Source: Paeniglutamicibacter antarcticus (GTDB taxonomy: Bacteria; Actinomycetota; Actinomycetes; Actinomycetales; Micrococcaceae). Taken from it: a stretch of 64,000 bases of DNA. Shown piece by piece: positions 44,052-53,585 of the stretch; position 1 is the stretch's first letter; each line of letters opens with the position of its first letter. Under the pieces are notes generated by a model. It had not been told where the DNA came from. It was given only the letters and a program-made list of their open reading frames with translations, and searched no databases. The stretch is from the NCBI RefSeq assembly GCF_900010755.1, contig NZ_CZJT01000086.1, forward strand, positions 62,001 to 126,000, written 5' to 3'. The position numbers were made by a program, and so were the translations under genes.

Positions 44052-45896
44052 GTGTCACCCATGGCCCGCACCGCACCGGTGCCTGCCGCGACAGATCCGG
44101 CGATCATCAGAAACTTCTGCATCATCGCCCACATCGACCACGGCAAGTCGACCCTGGCCGACCGCATGTTGCAGCTCACCGGAGTCGTCTCCTCACGCGA
44201 TATGAAGGCCCAGTACCTGGACCGGATGGATATTGAACGCGAACGCGGCATCACCATCAAGTCCCAGGCCGTACGCATGCCATGGGAGGTCGATGGCGAG
44301 TCCTACGCGCTGAACATGATCGACACCCCCGGCCACGTCGACTTCACCTATGAAGTTTCGCGTTCCCTGGCCGCCTGCGAAGGCGCCATCTTGCTGGTTG
44401 ACGCTGCCCAGGGCATCGAAGCCCAGACGCTGGCAAACCTGTACTTGGCCATGGAGAATGACATGACGATCATTCCCGTGCTCAACAAGATCGACCTTCC
44501 CTCGGCGCAGCCGGAGAAGTACGCTGCCGAAATCTCCAAGCTCATCGGCTGCGACCCGGAGGACATCCTCCAGGTTTCAGGTAAAACCGGCATGGGCGTC
44601 GAAGCCCTGCTGGACAAGGTTGTTCGCGACCTCCCGGCACCTGTCGGCGACCCAAATGCCCCGGCACGCGCCATGATCTTCGACTCCGTCTATGACACCT
44701 ACCGTGGCGTTGTCACCTACGTGCGCGTGGTTGACGGCAAGATCTCGCCGCGCGAAAAGGTCCAGATGATGTCCACCGGCACCACCTACGACCTGCTGGA
44801 AATCGGCGTTTCCTCACCGGAACCGGTTCCCTCCAAGGGCCTTGGCGTCGGCGAGGTCGGCTACCTGATCACCGGCGTGAAGGACGTGCGCCAGTCAAAG
44901 GTCGGCGACACCGTCACCAACTTCGCCAAGCCGGCGGAGAAGTCCCTGGGCGGTTACCAGGACCCGAAGCCGATGGTGTTCTCCGGTCTGTACCCGATCG
45001 ATGGTTCGGATTACCCGGCCCTGCGCGATGCGCTGGACAAGCTCCAGCTCAACGATGCAGCCCTGACCTACGTCCCGGAGACCTCCGTGGCACTGGGCTT
45101 CGGGTTCCGCGTCGGTTTCCTGGGGCTTTTGCACCTGGAAATCACCCGCGAACGCCTCGAGGCGGAGTTCAACCTGGACTTGATCTCCACCGCACCTAAC
45201 GTTGTCTACGAAGTCATGACCGATGACAAGAAGCTGCGTACCGTGACCAACCCAAGCGAGTTCCCCGACGGGAAGATCCTCGAAGTCCACGAACCAATGG
45301 TTGCCGCAACCATCTTGGCACCGCACGAATTCGTCGGAGCCATCATGGAGCTGTGCCAGTCACGCCGAGGCGTCATGCGAGGCATGGACTACCTCTCCGA
45401 GGAACGCGTGGAGATCCGTTACTGGCTTCCGCTGGCGGAGATCGTCTTTGACTTCTTCGACGTGTTGAAATCCAAGACCCGCGGCTACGCCTCGCTGGAC
45501 TGGAAGGCCGACGGCGAACAGATCTCCGATCTGGTCAAGGTCGACATCCTGCTCCAGGGCGAACAGGTCGATGCGTTCAGCGCCGTCACCCACCGTGACA
45601 AGGCCTACGCCTACGGAACCATGATGACTTCCAAGCTGCGCGAACTGATTCGTCGCCAGCAGTTCGAGGTGCCCATCCAGGCAGCCATCGGTTCACGCAT
45701 CATTGCCCGCGAGTCCATCCGCGCCATCCGCAAGGACGTCCTGGCCAAGTGCTACGGCGGCGATATTTCCCGTAAGCGCAAGCTGCTGGAAAAGCAGAAG
45801 GCCGGTAAGAAGCGCATGAAGATGGTCGGCCGCGTGGAGGTTCCCCAGGAAGCCTTCATCGTCGCCTTGTCATCCGACGAGCCCAAGAAGAAGTAG
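44052..45896 (+). CDS. lepA: Elongation factor 4 (LepA)
   Basis: 614 residues, a translational GTPase that binds ribosomes and can back-translocate. G-motifs: [15 protein letters not shown] (G1), RGITIKS (G2), DTPGHVDF (G3), NKID (G4). The LepA-specific C-terminal domain ends [28 protein letters not shown] 44052 is preferred to ATG 44061 because GAGG (44040-44043) lies eight bases upstream; the long open frame before it overlaps the toxin-like gene on the other strand and is not coding. hemW follows after only two bases. Confidence 0.97.
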   Translation: MSPMARTAPVPAATDPAIIRNFCIIAHIDHGKSTLADRMLQLTGVVSSRDMKAQYLDRMDIERERGITIKSQAVRMPWEVDGESYALNMIDTPGHVDFTYEVSRSLAACEGAILLVDAAQGIEAQTLANLYLAMENDMTIIPVLNKIDLPSAQPEKYAAEISKLIGCDPEDILQVSGKTGMGVEALLDKVVRDLPAPVGDPNAPARAMIFDSVYDTYRGVVTYVRVVDGKISPREKVQMMSTGTTYDLLEIGVSSPEPVPSKGLGVGEVGYLITGVKDVRQSKVGDTVTNFAKPAEKSLGGYQDPKPMVFSGLYPIDGSDYPALRDALDKLQLNDAALTYVPETSVALGFGFRVGFLGLLHLEITRERLEAEFNLDLISTAPNVVYEVMTDDKKLRTVTNPSEFPDGKILEVHEPMVAATILAPHEFVGAIMELCQSRRGVMRGMDYLSEERVEIRYWLPLAEIVFDFFDVLKSKTRGYASLDWKADGEQISDLVKVDILLQGEQVDAFSAVTHRDKAYAYGTMMTSKLRELIRRQQFEVPIQAAIGSRIIARESIRAIRKDVLAKCYGGDISRKRKLLEKQKAGKKRMKMVGRVEVPQEAFIVALSSDEPKKK

Positions 45897-45898
45897 GC

Positions 45899-47128
45899 AT
45901 GCCTTCTGCTTTGCCCCTAGGGGATCTGGCACCGTCGAACGGGTTGCTTCCGGCGACCTGCATCGACGGTGCCGTGGACCGGACGTTTTCGGTCTACGTG
46001 CACATTCCGTTCTGCGCGGTGCGCTGCGGATACTGCGATTTCAACACCTACACGGCCCACGAGCTCGGCTCGGGTTCCAGCCAGGACACCTACGCCGAGG
46101 CGGTCTCCGCGGAGCTTGCCTTTGGTGCGAAGGCACTTGAGGAATCCGGGGTGCCGCGGCGCGGGGTTTCCACTGTCTTCTTTGGTGGCGGAACCCCCAC
46201 GTTGCTGCCGGCCGAGGACCTGGTCCGCGTGTTGCGTGAAATCCGTACCCAATGGGATCTGGCTCCCGGTGCTGAAATCACCACCGAGGCGAACCCGGAT
46301 TCGGTGACCCCCGAGTCGTTGCAGCTGCTGGCCGACGGCGGTTTCACCCGCGTGTCGATCGGCATGCAGTCAGCGGTTCCGCACGTGCTGAAGACCCTTG
46401 ACCGCACGCACAACCCCGAGCGGGTTGGCCTGGCGGTGCAATGGGCGAAGGATGCCGGCTTGCAGGTGAGCGTCGACTTGATCTACGGCACGCCGGGGGA
46501 GTCGATCGATGATTGGCGCACCAGCGTGAACACCGCTCTGAGCTACGATCCCGACCACATCTCCGCCTACGCGTTGATCATCGAGGAGGGCACCCGGCTT
46601 GCCGGGCAAATCCGCCGCGGTGAGGTCGCGAACATCGACGATGACGACCACGCCGACAAGTACCTGATTGCCGACGAGCTTTTCGCCGCCGCCGGATACA
46701 ACTGGTACGAGGTCAGCAACTGGTCCAAGGACGAAGAGTCCCGTTGCCTGCACAATCTTGCCTACTGGCGCGGGGGAGACTGGTGGGGCGCCGGCCCCGG
46801 GGCCCACTCCCACGTGGGCGGGTTGCGTTGGTGGAACGTCAAGCACCCTGCTGCTTACCAGCAGCGCATCGATGCGGGCACCTCGCCCGCCGCGGGACGT
46901 GAAACCCCTGACGAGGAAGCTCGCTACCTTGAACAGGCCATGTTGCTCACGCGCATCGTCGACGGCATGGACACCGGCGCCTTGAACCCGGAGGGCCGCA
47001 AGGCCATCGCCGGGTTGATTGCCGATGGCTTGGTGGTCCCGGAGGCTGCGTTCGCCAAGAAGGTTGTGCTGACCTTGCAGGGCCGCCTGTTGGCCGATGC
47101 AGTGCTGCGCAGGCTGCTTGACTTCTAG
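45899..47128 (+). CDS. hemW: Radical SAM protein HemW (heme chaperone; coproporphyrinogen III oxidase-like)
   Basis: 409 residues. The radical SAM cluster motif is HIPFCAVRCGYCDFNTY, with the CxxxCxxC cysteines that hold a 4Fe-4S cluster, followed by VFFGGGTPTLLP, VSIGMQS and VSVDLIYGTPGES, and a C-terminal HemN_C domain. HemW was long annotated as HemN (oxygen-independent coproporphyrinogen oxidase) but lacks that enzyme's extra cysteine (CxxxCxxCxC) and instead inserts heme into respiratory proteins. The ATG follows the lepA stop after two bases, a standard pairing. Confidence 0.94.
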   Translation: MPSALPLGDLAPSNGLLPATCIDGAVDRTFSVYVHIPFCAVRCGYCDFNTYTAHELGSGSSQDTYAEAVSAELAFGAKALEESGVPRRGVSTVFFGGGTPTLLPAEDLVRVLREIRTQWDLAPGAEITTEANPDSVTPESLQLLADGGFTRVSIGMQSAVPHVLKTLDRTHNPERVGLAVQWAKDAGLQVSVDLIYGTPGESIDDWRTSVNTALSYDPDHISAYALIIEEGTRLAGQIRRGEVANIDDDDHADKYLIADELFAAAGYNWYEVSNWSKDEESRCLHNLAYWRGGDWWGAGPGAHSHVGGLRWWNVKHPAAYQQRIDAGTSPAAGRETPDEEARYLEQAMLLTRIVDGMDTGALNPEGRKAIAGLIADGLVVPEAAFAKKVVLTLQGRLLADAVLRRLLDF

Positions 47129-47178
47129 CTTCCGGGTACTTGGTTACAGGTACTGTTCAAGAAGCATGTGAATACGTG

Positions 47179-47217
47179 TGAGGCGGCTGGCCCGGGAAAA
47201 CCCCGGCCCAGCCGCCT
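47179..47217 (+). terminator. Terminator after hemW
   Basis: GAGGCGGCTGG (47179-47189) pairs with CCAGCCGCCTC (47207-47217) and encloses a GC-rich CCGGGAAAACCCCGG region. It lies 50 bases after the hemW stop. No U-run. Confidence 0.6.
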
Positions 47218-47388
47218 CTCACGTTAACTGTTCTTCGGGAATCGCCGCACGACCGGGGGATCGGCCGCCCACCGGCGATTCAACGGGCGCCAGCTTCGAA
47301 CACGCCTGCCGACATCGCCACTTCCGTCATCACCGGAGTCGTCATCACCACAGTCGTCATCACTGTTGCCGAAGTGCCCGTTAACCAC

Positions 47389-47429
47389 CCAGGGGGGTGC
47401 AGCGCCGTCTCGGCGCTGCACCCCCCTGG
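47389..47429. terminator. Very strong hairpin, 19-bp stem with a 3-base loop
   Basis: The arms 47389-47407 and 47411-47429 are perfect complements over 19 bases and the loop is TCT. It lies 39 bases downstream (minus strand) of the DUF4870 gene and may end its transcript. No clear U-run on either side. Between 47230 and 47388 I see only GTCATCAC-type short repeats. Confidence 0.6.
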
Positions 47430-47467
47430 GGCGGAAATCTTGAGTTGAACCTGCAGTGGTTGCGTTC

Positions 47468-47884
47468 CTACTTGAAAAGACGCAGGTTCAGTGCGTACCG
47501 GTACGGGCGCGACTTGTTGGCATTGATGCCGGCCCTGATGCCGCTGACGGTCAGGAAAAGCCAGACGAGCACCACAAGGACGGCAAAGACCCAGCCGATG
47601 CCCGGGATCAGCGACAAAAGGTGCAGCACCACGGCCAGGACCGTCAGCGGGAGCGTGAAGTTCAGCGCTTCCTTGGATTCCTGCGCGGTGAAGGGGCCCC
47701 GTGAGCGGTACACGTAGTAGATAATCGCGGAGGGAATGCAGCCCAGAATGGCGCCAAAGTGGGCGATGGTTGCCCACTGGCGGTCTTCGGAGGGCGTCAG
47801 TGGAAGCGGTGCATCCGAGGAACCTTCGAATCGGTTCGACTGGTTTTCGCCTGAACCGGCTGGCTGTCGTGCCTCGTTGACCAC
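47468..47884 (-). CDS. DUF4870 domain-containing membrane protein
   Basis: 138 residues. A soluble, Ser/Glu-rich N terminus (~35 residues) precedes three or four hydrophobic segments: TIAHFGAILGCIPSAIIYYVY, LPLTVLAVVLHLLSLIPGIG and FAVLVVLVWLFLTVSGI, with the DUF4870 hallmark WATIAHFGAILG and the central GPFTAQESKEALNF. Function unknown; members are small membrane proteins found singly or beside transport genes. ATG 47884. No regulatory features visible apart from the hairpin downstream. Confidence 0.85.
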   Translation of the reverse strand: MVNEARQPAGSGENQSNRFEGSSDAPLPLTPSEDRQWATIAHFGAILGCIPSAIIYYVYRSRGPFTAQESKEALNFTLPLTVLAVVLHLLSLIPGIGWVFAVLVVLVWLFLTVSGIRAGINANKSRPYRYALNLRLFK

Positions 47885-48106
47885 TGGCAGATCCCTTTTC
47901 CGTCGATGATTGGTAAACCGTCTGTAAGTTTATCGCCAAACCCGCACCGGCAATTAACCATTTCCCGCACCCTGCCGAGTTCCTGGCCTTGAGTGCCGCG
48001 AAGTCCACGCCATAGTGCCATCCGACGTCACTCGGCCGGCACTTGAGGTGGATTCGCGGTGAGCAATCTCACGACTCGCCCGCGGTTTTCCCGCGCGTGT
48101 CCGGCA

Positions 48107-48967
48107 CTAGCTGCGATCATCGCCGGCAGTCAGGAAGTCAATGACCTCTTCCACGCGGCCCAGCAGCGATGGCTCAAGGTCTGCATAGCTGCGCACTTGG
48201 CCCAGGATCCGTTCCCATCCCTGGGCAACATCAATCTGTTCCGCATGGGGCCAGCCCAACCCCTTCAGGATTCCGGTTTTCCAGTCGGTGCCACGTGGCA
48301 CCACCGGCCAGGCCTTGATTCCAAGCACCGTCGGGCGCACCGCCTGCCAGACATCCACATACGGGTGCCCGACAATCAGCACGTTGCCTGCGGCGCCGGG
48401 CACCCGCATGGCTTCGGCGGCGATCTTTGCTTCCTTGGTGCCTGACACCAGGTGGTCCACCAGGATCCCAAGTTTGCGTTGCGGGCCGGGGGAGAACTCC
48501 CGGATGGCCGAGGCCAAATCATCAACGCCGTGAAGCGGCTCGACGACGATGCCTTCGACGCGCAGGTCATGGCCCCAGACCTTCTCCACCAGTTGGGCGT
48601 CGTGCTTGCCTTCAACCCAGATGCGGCTGGCGCGCGCGGTGCGGGCCCGCAGATCCGTGACCACGCGGGATCCGGACGCGCTGCGTGCGGTTCCTTGCTT
48701 CGCCGGCGGTGCGGCAACGGGTTCAGTGATTTCCACCGGCTCGCCTTCAAGCAGGAACCCGAATCCAGAACGGAAGGACTTGGTGCGCCCGGCGCGGTCT
48801 TCCAGGGCCATGATGCGCATACCGCCGGATTTCTCCATGCGCACGACTTCACCCACCCAGCCGCTTTCAACGTCCTCGAGCACCAGGCCCAGGGCCAGCG
48901 GGACCTTGCGAAGCTGGCGGCGGGCGGGGGCACTCATGTCTTGGGCGCCCCAAGAGTAACTGGTCAT
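48107..48967 (-). CDS. DUF3097 domain-containing protein
   Basis: 286 residues from ATG 48967. An actinobacterial family of unknown function. Recognisable segments: SAPARRQLRKVPLALGLVLEDVESGWVGEVVRMEKSGGM, RIWVEGKHDAQLVEKVWGHDLRVEGIVVEPLHGVDDLASAIREF, LGILVDHLVSGTKEAKIAAEAM and VLIVGHPYVDVWQAVRP. The segment VEGKHDAQLVEKVWG and the acidic LVDHLVSGTKE resemble a TOPRIM-like core, which would make it a nucleic-acid-related protein, but that is inference. The upstream extension of the frame to 49087 has no ribosome site. It lies next to the CIRCE-controlled hrcA operon on the opposite strand. Confidence 0.88.
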   Translation of the reverse strand: MTSYSWGAQDMSAPARRQLRKVPLALGLVLEDVESGWVGEVVRMEKSGGMRIMALEDRAGRTKSFRSGFGFLLEGEPVEITEPVAAPPAKQGTARSASGSRVVTDLRARTARASRIWVEGKHDAQLVEKVWGHDLRVEGIVVEPLHGVDDLASAIREFSPGPQRKLGILVDHLVSGTKEAKIAAEAMRVPGAAGNVLIVGHPYVDVWQAVRPTVLGIKAWPVVPRGTDWKTGILKGLGWPHAEQIDVAQGWERILGQVRSYADLEPSLLGRVEEVIDFLTAGDDRS

Positions 48968-49080
48968 GGTTTCACTTTCCGGTGCTGGTGGTCGCGTCCT
49001 GCTGTGGCTGCGGGTGTGGTGAACCCGGCACCACTGTCTTGGAACAAACCATGCTAACAACCCTGCGGAACGTATTAGAC

Positions 49081-49107
49081 TTAGCACTTGGACGTGTCGA
49101 GTGCTAA
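49081..49107 (+). promoter_or_regulatory. CIRCE operator (HrcA binding site)
   Basis: TTAGCACTT (49081-49089), nine-base spacer, GAGTGCTAA (49099-49107): the consensus TTAGCACTC-N9-GAGTGCTAA with one mismatch in the left arm. It lies 75 bases before hrcA and should bind HrcA, so heat shock relieves repression of hrcA-dnaJ. Confidence 0.92.
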
Positions 49108-49182
49108 AAGGTCGCAGATTCGCGCACCACGAACCACCGGCCCGTCATCGGCATATCCATTTGGCGCTCAGGAGGGGGGAAC

Positions 49183-50196
49183 ATGACCGATCCACGCAGG
49201 CTCGAAGTCCTGAGGGCCATCGTTGGCGACTATGTCCAGTCCAAGGAACCCGTGGGTTCGCGGGCCCTGTTGGAACGACACAATCTAGGCGTCTCCGCGG
49301 CAACGATCCGCAACGACATGGCTTCCCTTGAGGAAGAGGGGTTCATTATTGCCCCACACACCTCCTCGGGCCGGATCCCCACCGAAAAGGGCTACAGGCA
49401 CTTCGTTGACCAGATCGGCGACATCAAACCGCTCTCCGTGGCCGAACGCAGGGCCATTGCCGCGTTGATCGAAGGCTCCCATGACCTGAACGAGGTCCTG
49501 GAAAACACCGTCAGGCTGCTGGCGAGCATTACCCAGCAGGTAGCCCTGATCCAGGTTCCGCACTATTCACATGCGACGGTGCGGCACATCGAATTGGTGG
49601 GGCTGGGCGCCGGGCAAACCCTGGTGGTCTTGATCGCTTCAAGCGGCAAGGTTGAACAACGCGTGATCCTGCTGGGCGCCGAAACCACCGAAGAGGATCT
49701 GCAGCGCCTGCGCGCAGTGTTCCTGGGGGTCCTTGGCAACCGGCCGATCGCCGATGTCTCAAAGCTTTGCGGCGGGGCCAGCGACCTGGTGGAACCGCGC
49801 CTGTTGCCCGGAGCACGGGCGGTCGCAGAATCCCTAGCAACACTGGCCCGCAACAACACGGTTGACCGCATGGTCATGGCCGGCACCGCCAACCTTGCAC
49901 GCTCAAACCGTGACTTCCCGTTGAGCATCACACCGGTTCTTGAGGTCCTCGAGGAACAAGTTGTACTGCTTCAGTTGTTCTCTGAACTGGAACAAGATGC
50001 GCACGGGATTGCCGTCGGCATCGGAACCGAAAACCAGTACGGTGCACTGACCGAAGCCTCGGTGGTTGCCACAGGGTACGGGCCAGGCGAGCAATCGATG
50101 ATCGGCGTGCTGGGACCCACCCGCATGAATTACCCCACCTCGATGGCCGCAGTGCGCGCCGTCGCCAGGTATCTTTCCCGCATTTTGGCCAGCTAA
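49183..50196 (+). CDS. hrcA: Heat-inducible transcription repressor HrcA
   Basis: 337 residues. The N-terminal winged HTH (RLEVLRAIVGDYVQSKEPVGSRALLERHNLGVSAATIRNDMASLEEEGFI) binds CIRCE, and the C-terminal dimerisation and inserted domains have the family blocks PTEKGYRHFVDQ and LGVLGNRPI. ATG 49183 has GGAGGGGG upstream. The upstream CIRCE indicates autoregulation; GroEL normally keeps HrcA active. The gene is followed by dnaJ and rsmE. Confidence 0.96.
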   Translation: MTDPRRLEVLRAIVGDYVQSKEPVGSRALLERHNLGVSAATIRNDMASLEEEGFIIAPHTSSGRIPTEKGYRHFVDQIGDIKPLSVAERRAIAALIEGSHDLNEVLENTVRLLASITQQVALIQVPHYSHATVRHIELVGLGAGQTLVVLIASSGKVEQRVILLGAETTEEDLQRLRAVFLGVLGNRPIADVSKLCGGASDLVEPRLLPGARAVAESLATLARNNTVDRMVMAGTANLARSNRDFPLSITPVLEVLEEQVVLLQLFSELEQDAHGIAVGIGTENQYGALTEASVVATGYGPGEQSMIGVLGPTRMNYPTSMAAVRAVARYLSRILAS

Positions 50197-50247
50197 CCGC
50201 CGGTTCATGATCAATTTCTTGAAGTACGAAAGGACACAGCGAGCACT

Positions 50248-51378
50248 GTGAGCACCCATTACGAAGTCCTCGGCGTCAACCAGGACGCCACGAGCGAGGA
50301 AATCAAGAAGGCCTACCGCAAGCTGGCCCGCAAGCTTCACCCGGACGTCAACCCGGGTGAGGACGCCTCCGAGCAGTTCAAGCAGGTCACCCACGCCTAC
50401 GAGGTGCTCTCCGACGCCGACAAGCGCGCCAACTACGACGCGACAGGTAATGAGAACGGCACCGGCCAGCAAGGATTCGGCGGCAGCGGCGGATTTGGCG
50501 GCGGCTTCGGTGACATCTTCGAGCAGTTCTTCGGCGGCGGACAAGCCCAAGGCCCGGCCTCACGCGTACAGCGCGGCCGCGACGCACTGATCACCGCGAC
50601 CATCGATTTGGACGACGCGGTGGGCGGCACCGTGTACCCGCTGGATATGGAAACCGCAGTCACCTGTCCCACCTGTGAAGGCAGCTGCTGCCGCCCGGGC
50701 ACCTCGCCGGTGACCTGCTCCATCTGCCACGGCGCCGGCCAGGTCCAGCGCCCGGTCCGTTCCTTCCTGGGCCAGATGATGACGGTTGAGACCTGTGCCG
50801 CCTGCCGCGGTTTCGGCACCACCATCCCGGACCCCTGCCTCGACTGCAGCGGCCAGGGCCGCATCCGCGAACGCATCTCCAAGCAACTCAAGGTACCCGC
50901 AGGCGTTGCCAGCGGCACCCGCATCCACCTGGCAGGGCAGGGCGAGGCCGGCCCGGGCGGCGGCCCCAACGGCGACCTCTACGTGGAAATCGAAGTACGC
51001 CGCCACAAGGTCTTCGAACGCGAGGGCGTGGACCTGCATGCACGCATGAACGTCCCGATGACCGCCGCTGCGCTCGGCGCCGATCTGAAGCTTGAAACCT
51101 TCGACGGGCCGCAGACCATCGAGGTTGAATCCGGCGCCCAATCCGGTGACACGGTGCGACTTTCCGGCTACGGCGTTCCGCGCCTGCGCGGCGGCAAGCG
51201 CGGGGACATCATCGTGCACCTGCACGTTGAGACCCCCACCAAGGTCGACGCGGCACAGCGCGAACTGCTGGAGCAGCTGGCCAAGCTACGCGGCGAGGAA
51301 TTCGCCGAGGGCCGCATGGAAAACAGCGGCGGAATGTTCTCCCGCCTGCGCGGCAAGCTGGGCAACCTGGGCTCATGA
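50248..51378 (+). CDS. dnaJ: Chaperone protein DnaJ (DnaJ2 type)
   Basis: 376 residues. The J domain ([34 protein letters not shown], with HPD) activates DnaK; a Gly/Phe-rich linker ([16 protein letters not shown]) follows; then four zinc repeats ([32 protein letters not shown]) and the C-terminal substrate-binding domains. In the first repeat the last Gly of CxxCxGxG is Cys, as in related actinobacterial DnaJ2 proteins. GTG 50248 follows hrcA by 51 bases. The stop overlaps the rsmE start. Confidence 0.96.
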   Translation: MSTHYEVLGVNQDATSEEIKKAYRKLARKLHPDVNPGEDASEQFKQVTHAYEVLSDADKRANYDATGNENGTGQQGFGGSGGFGGGFGDIFEQFFGGGQAQGPASRVQRGRDALITATIDLDDAVGGTVYPLDMETAVTCPTCEGSCCRPGTSPVTCSICHGAGQVQRPVRSFLGQMMTVETCAACRGFGTTIPDPCLDCSGQGRIRERISKQLKVPAGVASGTRIHLAGQGEAGPGGGPNGDLYVEIEVRRHKVFEREGVDLHARMNVPMTAAALGADLKLETFDGPQTIEVESGAQSGDTVRLSGYGVPRLRGGKRGDIIVHLHVETPTKVDAAQRELLEQLAKLRGEEFAEGRMENSGGMFSRLRGKLGNLGS

Positions 51379-52178
51379 GCAACCAGTGCTTCTTCATGGA
51401 ACGCGGCACCCTGGGCACGCCCACGGTGGGCGATGTGCTCACCCTTGAGGGGCCCGAGGCCCACCACGCGGTGAACGTCAAGCGCGTGCGCGCCGGGGAA
51501 ACCATCGACCTTGTCGACGGCACCGGGGTGCGCGCCAGCGTCGAGGTGCTGGACACCGACAAGTCCTCGCTGCGAGCCACCGTGGCCGCGGTTGACCACG
51601 AAGAAGCAAACCCGGTGCGTATCACCCTGGTCCAGGCACTTGCCAAGGGGGACCGGGACTTGCAGGCAGTGGAGTCCGCGGTGGAACTTGGCATCGATGC
51701 CGTGCGACCCTGGCAATCGGACCGCGCCATCGTGCGCTGGAACGAGGCCAAGGCCGCCAAGGCCCTGGGCAAGTGGGAAGCGACGGTGCTCGCCGCGCTG
51801 AAGCAGTCAAGGCGTACGTACCTGCCCGAGGTCTTGCCGATGCTTTCCAGCCCTGCGTTGGCCGCGGACATGGCCGCCCGCACGGCTTCCGGTCACCCGG
51901 TGCTGGTGGTGGTCTTGCATGAACGCAGCACGGATTCGGTGGCGCGGGTGGTGCAGACCTGGAAAGCCGATTCCTTGCAGGCCACGGTTGGCAATGAATC
52001 CGCGCCCGCGGAGGTGCTGCTGGTTGTCGGCCCCGAGGGCGGCATCTCGGACCAGGAGCTGGAGAAGTTCATCCAGGCCGGTGCCCGCGTGGCCTTGCTT
52101 GGCCATCACGTGCTGAGGGCTTCCACAGCAGGGCCCGCGGCCTTGGTGTTGGTTCGCCACCTGCTGGACCAGCTATAA
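51375..52178 (+). CDS. rsmE: 16S rRNA (uracil1498-N3)-methyltransferase
   Basis: 267 residues, a SPOUT (knotted) methyltransferase that methylates U1498 of 16S rRNA. Blocks: [18 protein letters not shown] (PUA-like N terminus), [27 protein letters not shown], the AdoMet knot [15 protein letters not shown] and [19 protein letters not shown]. It begins ATGA within the dnaJ stop, a coupling conserved in actinobacteria. Confidence 0.95.
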   Translation: MSNQCFFMERGTLGTPTVGDVLTLEGPEAHHAVNVKRVRAGETIDLVDGTGVRASVEVLDTDKSSLRATVAAVDHEEANPVRITLVQALAKGDRDLQAVESAVELGIDAVRPWQSDRAIVRWNEAKAAKALGKWEATVLAALKQSRRTYLPEVLPMLSSPALAADMAARTASGHPVLVVVLHERSTDSVARVVQTWKADSLQATVGNESAPAEVLLVVGPEGGISDQELEKFIQAGARVALLGHHVLRASTAGPAALVLVRHLLDQL

Positions 52179-52242
52179 ACCGGCCGCCGGCAGTTTCGGG
52201 GAAACCCGTCCTGCGGCAAAAACCTTAGGAAAGTTTCAAGGA

Positions 52243-52282
52243 ATGTGTTGAGGGGATCCGCATGCGGATCCCCTCAACACAT
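52243..52282. terminator. 40-bp perfect palindrome, bidirectional terminator
   Basis: The 20-base arms (52243-52262 and 52263-52282) are perfectly complementary with no spacer. TTGTGTTT follows on the plus strand and CCTTG on the minus. It lies 64 bases after the rsmE stop and 95 bases after (minus strand) the lipoprotein gene stop, so it can end both convergent transcripts. Confidence 0.8.
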
Positions 52283-52377
52283 TTGTGTTTAATGTGGCTT
52301 CAATTTTGCGGTGTTTCGCTTTTGCAGTGCTCGGGCGACGACTGCCGTGCACCGGGGGCCTTCAGCGGCGCACTTTC

Positions 52378-53319
52378 TCAGTCCTGCACCGTAAAGGTCT
52401 TGGACTCGACGGCGACCTTCATTCCGGAAGGCTTGTCAACACCCCAGGCGCTGAAGACATATTCGCCAGGGTCCAGCATGTAGCTGAACGAGAACTCGTT
52501 GGAATCAAGTGCATCGCCACCGGTGTGGATCCGTCCCGACGCGATGACTTCACCCTCGACGCCGGGATGCTTCTTGGTGGCCTTGCGAGCGATGCTCCAG
52601 TATTCGCCCCCGGTAAATGATGCGGTCAGGCCGTGGAAGGCCACGTGGCCGGAGGCCTGCGTCGACCCGAACAGCGGGTCGATGATCCAAAGGGGAGCCG
52701 CAAGCTTCACCTCACGGGTAAAGGCCTGCTCCAACGGGATCTTCCCAAAGGCCATGAAATCACTGGAACCGTCCACCAGGATCTTGACGCTCGGTTCCAC
52801 TCCGTCGGACAGGATCCCTGCGTTGGAGGCAGCCGCGGTGGCCGTGTAGACCAGCTGGGCAATCGAGCGTTCGGCGAGTCCACGGTCCAAGGAAGCGGCG
52901 AACGCCTTCTTCTCCAGGTCCAACGTGATCACGTTCTCGGCACTGACCGAGGCACCGATTGACTTGCTGGGGCGCCACAGGTTGAAGTACGCGGGATCCT
53001 GAGGCTTTGCTGACAGCATGTGGCGCACCGAGGCCGCAATCGGATCCCCGGCGCCCGGGATGCTGACAAACTCCCGGTACAGGCTCACGGTGCCGTCGGA
53101 CTCCGATAGCCAGTAAACCGGTGCGCTTCGGCTGGTGCTCAAGGGTTCCATTTCGACCGATGACAAGGGAGAAGCCGACGAGCGGATATCGGCATTTGAG
53201 GCCGGCATGGAGAACTGTTCGGCGCCGCTTCCCGGTCCGCATGCGGCCAGGGCGCCAAGCAGCGCAGTGGGTGCCAGAACCGCAATGCGGGAATGGACAG
53301 TACGACGGGAACGGGACAT
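52378..53319 (-). CDS. GerMN-domain lipoprotein
   Basis: 313 residues. The signal peptide (MSRSRRTVHSRIAVLAPTALLGALAAC) ends in the lipobox LAAC, so Cys becomes lipidated and the protein sits outside the membrane. The mature part has a GerMN domain (SRSAPVYWLSESDGTVSLYREFV..., SKSIGASVSAENVITLDLEKKA) and, C-terminally, a Gmad2-like immunoglobulin domain (GHVAFHGLTASFTGGEYWS, EFSFSYMLDPGEYVFSAWG). GerMN proteins were named for spore germination but occur in non-sporulating actinobacteria, with a probable cell-envelope role. ATG 53319 lacks a strong ribosome site. Divergent from phoH. Confidence 0.85.
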   Translation of the reverse strand: MSRSRRTVHSRIAVLAPTALLGALAACGPGSGAEQFSMPASNADIRSSASPLSSVEMEPLSTSRSAPVYWLSESDGTVSLYREFVSIPGAGDPIAASVRHMLSAKPQDPAYFNLWRPSKSIGASVSAENVITLDLEKKAFAASLDRGLAERSIAQLVYTATAAASNAGILSDGVEPSVKILVDGSSDFMAFGKIPLEQAFTREVKLAAPLWIIDPLFGSTQASGHVAFHGLTASFTGGEYWSIARKATKKHPGVEGEVIASGRIHTGGDALDSNEFSFSYMLDPGEYVFSAWGVDKPSGMKVAVESKTFTVQD

Positions 53320-53585
53320 CGGAATGAGTGGCTTTCTGAAACAAATTAGGGGCAAATCGTTGGATTGGACCGCCGGGGGAGACGACAATCCGGCACCAGC
53401 CTTACATAAATTCCTGTCGGATTGGGTCTCAAACCATGATTTTGTTAGGACTGTTGCATGATTGATATGTTCCACGGTCTGGCGCGCCGCCGCGGCACCC
53501 GCAGGCCACGCGGTGCTGTATCGCACCACACAGCGCAACGTTTTTACCGTTTTTCATCGTGCGGCCCAAGGGGCCACAGGATAAG

